From NCBI GenBank assembly GCA_903813345.2, contig CAIIXF020000003.1:28413248-28477247 (forward strand): a stretch of DNA of 64,000 bases, in the 5' to 3' direction. Position numbers and translations under genes: made by a program. The notes beneath the pieces were generated by a model. That model did no database searches, was not told the origin of the DNA, and saw only the letters and a program-made list of their open reading frames with translations. This document shows positions 36,001 to 45,000 of this stretch, in pieces; within the stretch, counting starts at the first letter, position 1, and every line of letters begins with the position of its first letter. This DNA comes from Owenia fusiformis (lineage: Eukaryota > Annelida > Polychaeta > Sabellida > Oweniidae).

Positions 36001-39000
36001 CTTAAATAGAGAAGTCTGTTCATCAGAAAGCATACTAAATGACAAAGAAAATATCAAAGACATGCATTGCATTTCAATATTTTTATTTGCTATCCTTTTC
36101 GATAATTGTACATTTTTTAATAACTTACATTCCTGAAAAAGAAACATATTAGAATACTAAAAAGAAGTGATACCTTCTTTCCAACTGAGATTATACTGTC
36201 TGTAATTGGATGTTCCGAGAAGAGCAGGTAACTTTTCCTTTGACACTTTGTCTCTGTGACCAGCTGCCTCTTTATCAACAGTCCACTACAAATGTAGTCC
36301 AGTGTATATTGTAGTTAAATAGGGCAAGAGAACATGAGCAAAACATGAATAATAGTCATTCCATGGGAATGGAACAAATGGTACATAGAATGAATGAAAG
36401 TTAATTTTAGCGAATTTTGAACTGGCAGAGGGCAACATTTAAGAATACCCTAACATATCAAGTAATTCAGACTTATATGACATAAGTACACAGATTGTAT
36501 CTGTATTATTTTTACTGTGTGATGTCCAATTGATAGCGATGGGGGCATTACATTAGGTATGGGCTATGGATATTACTGATTCTATAGCAAACTGAATTTT
36601 TAAAAATATTATAGTATTGTTTGGTTGATTTGTTGTGTGGGTTTATTTGTTTGTAGGATCTTGGCTTTTTTCTCTTGTTTTGCCAATGTTGTTAATTGAT
36701 CAAGATGTTGGACTCACCTTTCCATTAACATTGACACAGTCCATGGCACGTTGCATTTGTTTGTCATTAAGATCCTCATCAGTCCAGTTTACCAGTGTTC
36801 TTACATAGCAAAGTGTGTGACTTTTAGGATTCTTTAGCCCAAGTATGCCTTTTATCACCTCCATTTCAGTTACTGAAAGAACAACAAGTCTGGTTTGCTA
36901 CATGATGTTGTCAAATGATATCTTAGAAGTACTGGTGTGGTCAGTTTTTTAATCTTTCTTTGACCATCCATACTAATAGACTTCACAGCAGACTTCACAG
37001 CAGATAACTCAGTTCTAGCAAAGGCCAAATATAATTCTAATTAAAGGTGCAATAATTAGTGCAGAGGGGCCATTCAACGATCATGGACCAGTGTCAAAAT
37101 ATATTTAAGTTTGGATATTTCATCAAGACTAACATCTATTTTTATTTTCTACAAAGAAACCCCCTAGATAATCATTATTTCAGCTTATTTTCCTCTTTAA
37201 ACATGGTGGATCTTAAAAATATAAAAGTGGACGTCCCCTTTTTGAAGCTTTGAACTGAATTTACACTTTTTAATGCCGAAATTGATAGTTTATCCATATA
37301 TTTTAAGAAAATAGGTATGTCGAAGAAGATGTTAAGCCAACTGTTGCCTTGATTGCTCAGAAAAAGTTAAAATTTTCCTATTTTCTCTCTACAAGCCTTA
37401 TTGCCCCTTTAAACCATGATATATCCTGACCTGAACAGAAGAATCTGTGAGTATCATCACTGTCATTAGTTGAATTCATGTCTCCTCTTCGTTTGGCAAT
37501 GTTGAGTATACTTTTCCTAACTATGTTCTGGATTGAGTCAAAAATCTTCCACCATTCTGCAGTTTCAGATTTACGTTTAGCTTCATTAGAATAATCACCA
37601 AAGTGTTTCAGATGTGTCCTGATTGGCTGAAATCAGAATTTCATTCACTGTTTCTATGGTATTCCATTTACAGGGTGACTAAAACAATCTTACCCTCTAG
37701 TTTTGGAATAACTTTCATACACAAAAAATCAAAAAGATTCTATCATATTTGAGAAAGTTATTCCGAATTACAGGGTAGCGTATTTTGGTTCACCCTGTAC
37801 ATAATCAATCTTTGTCTTTTTATGAATAGTTTAAGTTCCATAAAGAATATTTTTCAGAATGATTTAAACCAAATTAATTATTTACCTGGAGTGTATATAT
37901 GGGTGGTACTACATTGTCGTCTCTCTGGTACCATCTCTTCATAGTTTCTATATCAGGTAGATTCATTGCAATGGCCTCTTGTAATATTCCCTCATAACTT
38001 TCCACTGACAGACGTACTGGAATAGGCCTGTAGCCATAGCGATCACCAAGTAAACTCTGTCAAACCAATGAAACAAAAGATTAAAAACTTAAGTATATTT
38101 TGTGCTGTCAGTTAATTTGAAATAAGTGCAATATACATATGTACAGATAGATTCCCAATTACAAAATTGGTACATGTATATAGAATTTGAATTGAAATAA
38201 CAATCTTGATGATAAAAGATTTACAATAAAGTTGGGTCCTAATGATAGTCTCTGGCAGTTTTCTATCTCCTGTAAGCAAAGGTCTTCTGTGCCATGGTCA
38301 TTAGTGGCGTCATCTGTTACACCCCATCTCATGTCCACAACCTGCAGATAAACAACAATACTTTACCCTCTTTTATATGTAAAATTTGATGTGTCTTGAT
38401 GTAACTTTTCATTGTGGTAAGCCACACCTTCATCTCTGTCCTTCTGGACAACATCTGCGATGCACAGTGAGATGCTATGAACGTCAAAATTTTTTACCTT
38501 TGGCATTGGTGATTATTTGATAAAGTTCAATTTCAGGATTTGTTATGCTACATTTGCGTTTGTATTTTGATGGATTAAAGTAAACGTTGAAAAATATAGA
38601 TAGTTTAACGTATGGAGGCAAACGTGTACCTGGAAATCCAATCCAAGATCGCTGCAATGTTCTTTCAGTTTTGGGAAGGTGACCTTGGCTAGAGTATTCC
38701 TCTCTGCTCTCATGTCTGTCGGAAGAGACAAGCAGTGCTATTTATCAATTAGTTATATTATTTTAGCCTACCATAATGATAGATATTCTACTACTGTCGT
38801 TAAATCATTTGCTTTGGTTGTGGTTTAGTCCAGGGGTATGATAATTAATTCAACGAATTATGTTCTTAATATACTTTTTTGTCTCACAATTGAATGGTGT
38901 AGCAACCATTTGAATCTCTATACTGCAAGCCAGGAAGCTAGTTGTGCCTTCCAGAGTTGCTGTTAATAAATTGAAGTATATATCAAGCAACAGCTATTGC

Positions 39001-42000
39001 AATACACGTAATTCAGTGAAAAGCCAAAAATGTGACACTTTTCCTGACGACTGCTAAAGAACCATTTTAATTTTGACGCTCTGAATATCACAGTAATATG
39101 GGAATAACATGTTCACAATACCTGAGAATGTAGAACTGAGGAATATTCTCACAACTGTTGACCTCCTGGGTGGTATATTAGTAAGGCCACCCTTACACCC
39201 CTCTATCAAAACATGGAACTTTTCTTCCTCGCTCTTGATACCAGGCAAGACCGCTGCAATGGGATTATGGGACAAGGTCAAGGTCATTGCATTTGTAGAT
39301 AGCAACAAATAAAAGGACAAACATAATTAAGATTGTTAATAAGTAGTATTACCTGTTTGGTACAGCAAGACTTGGGAATAGGACTGCTAAACTGAGATGA
39401 CATTGTTCTCATAAAAGTATTATTACCAGTTTGGTGCAGAAACAAAAGTCTATGACTGTCAGATATGAAGACTTGGGAATACTGCTGAAAATGAGAAACA
39501 TCTTAAAGGAAGAAATGAGATGACATTGAATTTACCTTTCTGTTTACCAGATACAGCTTGACTTGTTGATCCAGAACCTGATTTTTTAGGTTGAATCCTG
39601 AAATATTAAAATAACACGTGTTAATATGTTACTGTAAGTATTGATTGATCCAAAATCAATAAAACTCAAAATATCCCTTTTCTATTCAGACATTTTTTGA
39701 TTTGAAAACTCTAAAGTTCTGAACCAATATCGTTCATTTAAAAGTCTTGAAACAATTCATCACCTTTTTTAAAAGGATAATATATATTATCATCAAGATT
39801 CCAAGAAAACTACTTACCTTTTACAAGTGCAAGAGCAGATTAGTACTAAGATCTGATTAAGTTTTGGGTATGCAAGGAAATGACTTTATGGCCATTTTGA
39901 ATTTTTTGATAAAATAGGTTTAACATTATTACTTTGTGTCTTTTTTACTTCCATTTTGAATTTATGTGAATAATTGGTACAATGCATTGAATTGTGGAAG
40001 GCCTAGGCTGAGAGCATTTCCCCCCAACCCTCTTAAGAAATTTGGGATTAAATAAGACCTGTGGTGTGCATTGATGTACATGTGCATCATTAGATACTCA
40101 CTTTGCCAGCTGTTTTGGAGGGCCTTGTCTTGTAGATCTGGACATTGTACTTTCAACTTTTGTAGCTGCCACCTAAAATAATACCTTTACTTCAACATAA
40201 CTTTGCTATAGCCTCTCAGTCACATTTGCGATTGATATAGAAAGTCTACATTGTATTGCTTATGCCTGTATTTACTGCTGCACATTTCTCTCGAATTTGG
40301 GAAGCTGCGGCTGCCGTACGGTTGCCGCTGATCAAATGTGACCGAGGCATAAATTAAAATATGTAATTTGGATCTATCTGTAATTACAGCTTAAAAATGT
40401 ACCTGACTCAAAGATGTATCTAATATGGTCACACATGTTGTGTTTTTAGTTTCAATTAGAATGTGCATCTTGGATTACCAAGGTATTAAGTTTTGAAAAT
40501 CAAACTTGAGAGCCAGTATGAAGAATTTGAAGCTCACAATGTTACAGCCCAAATCTGTCTGTATGACATTTTACATCTCTACAAGTTATCAATTTATTCT
40601 ATGATATATTATTTAATATATTGTGAATCAAAAGTTCTTACCCCAGATTTAGAAATATTATATTTTAATCTTCATGATGGTGTATTTCATGGTGTTGTCA
40701 ACTTCATCTTGTCTTGCCTGATTATGACTTATAGTACTTCTATATGAGAATAATATATATCTCCTGTAATGTCATAGTTTGTGTCAGCCTCTTTAAGTCT
40801 TGGCATTGAATATTGAATGCATTTTAGTCCAGATTCTTTCTGTATAACTGTATTCTGTTGAATTGATTTGCATTCTACCATAGAGCTATAATGGAGGCGT
40901 TTTTTCAGCACAGTACTATGAAGGTATAAAAAATCAATGTATTTTCTATTGTATTACAGAGTTATTGTGGAGATGGGTTTTTATTGGGATTGGTACTATT
41001 ATTGAGGTCATTGTACTTCTGGTAAAGAACTCTTTTATTGATTAAGTGTAGTGCAATCTCACTAGGAATTTCTACCTGAAGTATTCATTCATTTACGCAT
41101 AAGAGTAATAAATTACTTTACTATAGATGTTTTTTAGGAAATCAGATCACTCAGGTGACATTGATTTTTTTTTTTTTTTCAAATAAAGTTTATTCCAATT
41201 TAGGTTTTTACGATACAGAAATACAATGATACAATTAATTACAATAATGTATAATGAGTTATGTTTTAATCATTTTCCATTTGTTTTTAAAAAATACATT
41301 TTTACGAGTACAGATTTCAAAATTTAAAGTTTTAATAGTGCCTTCAAAATTACGCTTAATACCATTATTCAGTTCTTGAATATATGTTTTATATATAACA
41401 AATGACACAATACTTATAAAATAGTTTAAAAATTCAGTATGACTGTCATTTCCATCGTAACCAATTATCAATTTTCTGTAAGTTACTCTTAACCCTGAGA
41501 TATTATAAATATGTTTCCAAATGTTTTGAGAATATGAGCATGAAAATAACAAATGTTTCAAGGTACATAATTCATTACATAAACTACATTTGTAGGTTTC
41601 ACTTTTACCAAATATATATAAATCACTAAGGCTAGGAAGAATATTGTTGATTATTTTAAAGTTGAAATTACCTATTTTCTTTTCTTTACAACTTATTTTT
41701 GTAGAGAAAAAGTTTTGCCAATTTATTTCATCATTGGCTTCATAGCAAAACTCTTGTTCCCATTTCCTTTTCATAAACCATTTTTCTGATCGTTTGTTTT
41801 TTAATATTTCATAAAAGAATTTGGATTTCTGATTATTCACAGTGATAATCACATTATTTATATTAAATTTAAAAGTATTATGAATATTTGTATACTTGAC
41901 AGATTCTAAATTGAACCTTTCTTTCAGTGTGCCCATGGCTGATAAAACTCTGTAATATTCAGATATCCAATTTTGTTTATTTACAAGTTTTTGATATAAC

Positions 42001-45000
42001 ATATTAACATCAAGGAACCTGTTCTGAATTATCAAGTCTTTTATGTATATAATTCCACTTTTGATCCATGATTCAAAGAAAATTGGTTTATTTTTGACGG
42101 TGAATAATTTGTTTCCCCATATAACCTCTTGCAAGAGTTCATGTTGCTTCATATCTCTTATATTTTTGATGCATTTACATAAACAATGTGCTTCCAGCAC
42201 TTGTTGATAAAAAAGTGGAACATTTTCAAATTCTTTGAATCTAGTATCATTTATCTTGAATAATACATCTATATTTGGAAGAAATTTATTGAAATAGAAG
42301 TAATGGATTTTATTGTACATGTTTTGATTATGCAAACGGGGGATCCATGCTGCTTTAAGTGCATGTATTTGAGACTCTAAGTCAATCATATTTATTCCAC
42401 CCTTATTAATATTATTTATGATTATAGATCTTCTTATTTTGTCCTTTTTTCCATCCCATAGAAATTTAAATACAAGATTGTTTACTTTTTTTATAATCTC
42501 ATGTGGCACAGATAATACTGATGCTGCATAAATTAATTTTGGAATTGCCAGTGATTTAATCACTGTAACTTTGCCAAAAAGTGTTAAGTATCGGTTCTTC
42601 CAGCTGTCTAATATTTTTTCTACCTTTTTTACTCTATCTTCCCAGTTTAATTCATAACATCTTTGTTTGCTGTGTCCTAAAAAGATTCCTAAATATTTGA
42701 TTGGTTCATCAGTAAAAGTTATATTTTCACATTTCTTTTCAAAGTCCTTATTTTTTCCAAGCCAAATGCCTTCAGTTTTTTCTATGTTTAACTTCAGACC
42801 AGAAAATTTTGAGAAATTGGAAATAGTATTAAGAGCATTTTTCAATGACTCTTTATCTTTAATGAAAAGTGAAGTATCGTCTGCATATTGGGACATCTTA
42901 TATTCTTTACCATCAACAGTTATACCTGATATATCATTATTTTGCTGAATTGCTAAGTTCATAACTTCGCAACATAAAATAAATGCCATTGCGGAAACGG
43001 GGCAGCCCTGCCGACATGAGCGTTCAACATCAATATTTTTTGATAACCATCCATTTTGCTTAATGTTTAAGAAAGGTTTTTCGTATAAAAGTTTGAGCCA
43101 TTTTATAATCTTATCACTGAATTTAAATTTTTTCAACGTTTCATACATAAAATTCCACTCTATACTATCAAACGCTTTTTGGAAGTCAAGAAAGATTGGT
43201 GACAGGTGACATTGATATATTTTCTATCAAAATCAAATCTGGGCTATTAATTTGTTCAAAATGTACCAAATTATAAGTATTGTAAACCTATATTTTTTTC
43301 AGGCTAAGATAGCCATCAGTATTCTAAAAATGGCAAATCTGCCCTACTAGTTGTCCAAAATGTACCAAATTATGAGTATTGTAAACCTATATTTTTTCAG
43401 GCTAAGATAGCCATCAGTATTCTAAAAATGGCAAATCTGCCCTACTAGTTGTCCAAAATGTACCAAATTATAAATATTGTAAACCTATATTTTTTCAGGC
43501 TAAGATAGCCATCAGTATTCTAAAAATGGCAAATCTGCCCTACTAGTTGTCCAAAATGTACCAAATTATAAGTATTGTAAACCTATATTTTTTCAGGCTA
43601 AGATAGCCATCAGTATTCTAAAAAATGGCAAATCTGTCCTATTAGTTGTCCAAAATGTACTAAATTATAAGTATTGTAAACCTATATTTTCAGGCTGACT
43701 CTAAGTATGAGGTGACAACAGAAGTGAGGCCTCAGTTAAAATTCTTGGAGGAACTTGACAAAGTTGAGAAACGAAGACATGAGGATTTGGAGAGAGAAAC
43801 TTTACTACGCGCAGCAAAGGTGAGAATGTGTAACTTTTTGTGTTTCTTTAAGCAATATTTTCCACCAGATCATTTTTCATTTTTTGCCAGTTTTTGCCTT
43901 TTAACGTAATTAGGTTTTAAAACCTGATTGGTGTAAATTAGATTGATGTTACCAAAGGTACAAAATAAGAGTCTTTTTTAGGGATTTTCAAACGGTTAAT
44001 TTTCTCCAAAAATTCATTTCATAATTAGAATATTAGGTCTTTGGGATGTAACAGCTAGATTATGCCACAAAGAAATTTTTTGAGTACTTTTCTGTTTTTT
44101 TTTTCAGAGTCGGTCAAAACATGAAGATCCTGAGCAGCTGAAACTGAAACAACGAGCCAAAGAGATGCAGGCCATGGAGATGGAGGTCATACGTCAAAAA
44201 GAGGCTAATTTAACAGCATTAGCTGCGATTGGACCTCGGAAGAAAAAGAAAGTTGATTTGGACAGTTCTCAAGTATGTATGGGGAGATGTGTAGTTGGGG
44301 GAGGGGGCTCACAAGGCCTTGTATTTAGACATAAATAAAGTTGAAAATGAATTTGATGGCTGGGATTTTTCACATTGAAATCTTGATGATGCATCATCTC
44401 CACTTAAATCCTAACACCCAGACAATGTAATTGTACAATGTCAATGTAACTCCAATAAAGGTACGCTTAAGAACTTCAAAATTCTTAGATGTTGCACTGA
44501 GAGTTACAAAATAAACCAACAACGAAATTCTAAATGTGCTATATAAACAAAAACCTTGGGAACTCTTGACTACTAGACTTTAACATTAAATAAATTTGTT
44601 GAAATGTGATTGTTTGTTTTATAACAAGACTGTATTGAAATGTGATTGTTTGTTTTATAACAAGACTGTATTGAAATGTGATTGTTTGTTTTATAACAAG
44701 ACTGTATTGAAATGTAATAGTTTGTTTTATAACAAGACTGTATTGAATTGTGATTGTTTGTTTCAGAGTGGTCTAGGGGCATCAGGAAGTTCATCCAACA
44801 TGGGAACATCACCTCGTGTATCTGTATGTACATCTCAATATAAATATGTCTACAAATATTGATTTTTGCATGAAATATACTAGTATATCAATATCCCAAA
44901 GAAGTGAACTCATCTTGACAAGTATTTTCTCAATAATAGATGAACCAAATTTTGGGAAATTTTCGACTGAGTAATCAAAGTAGTGGTGACCTTTTCTCAT

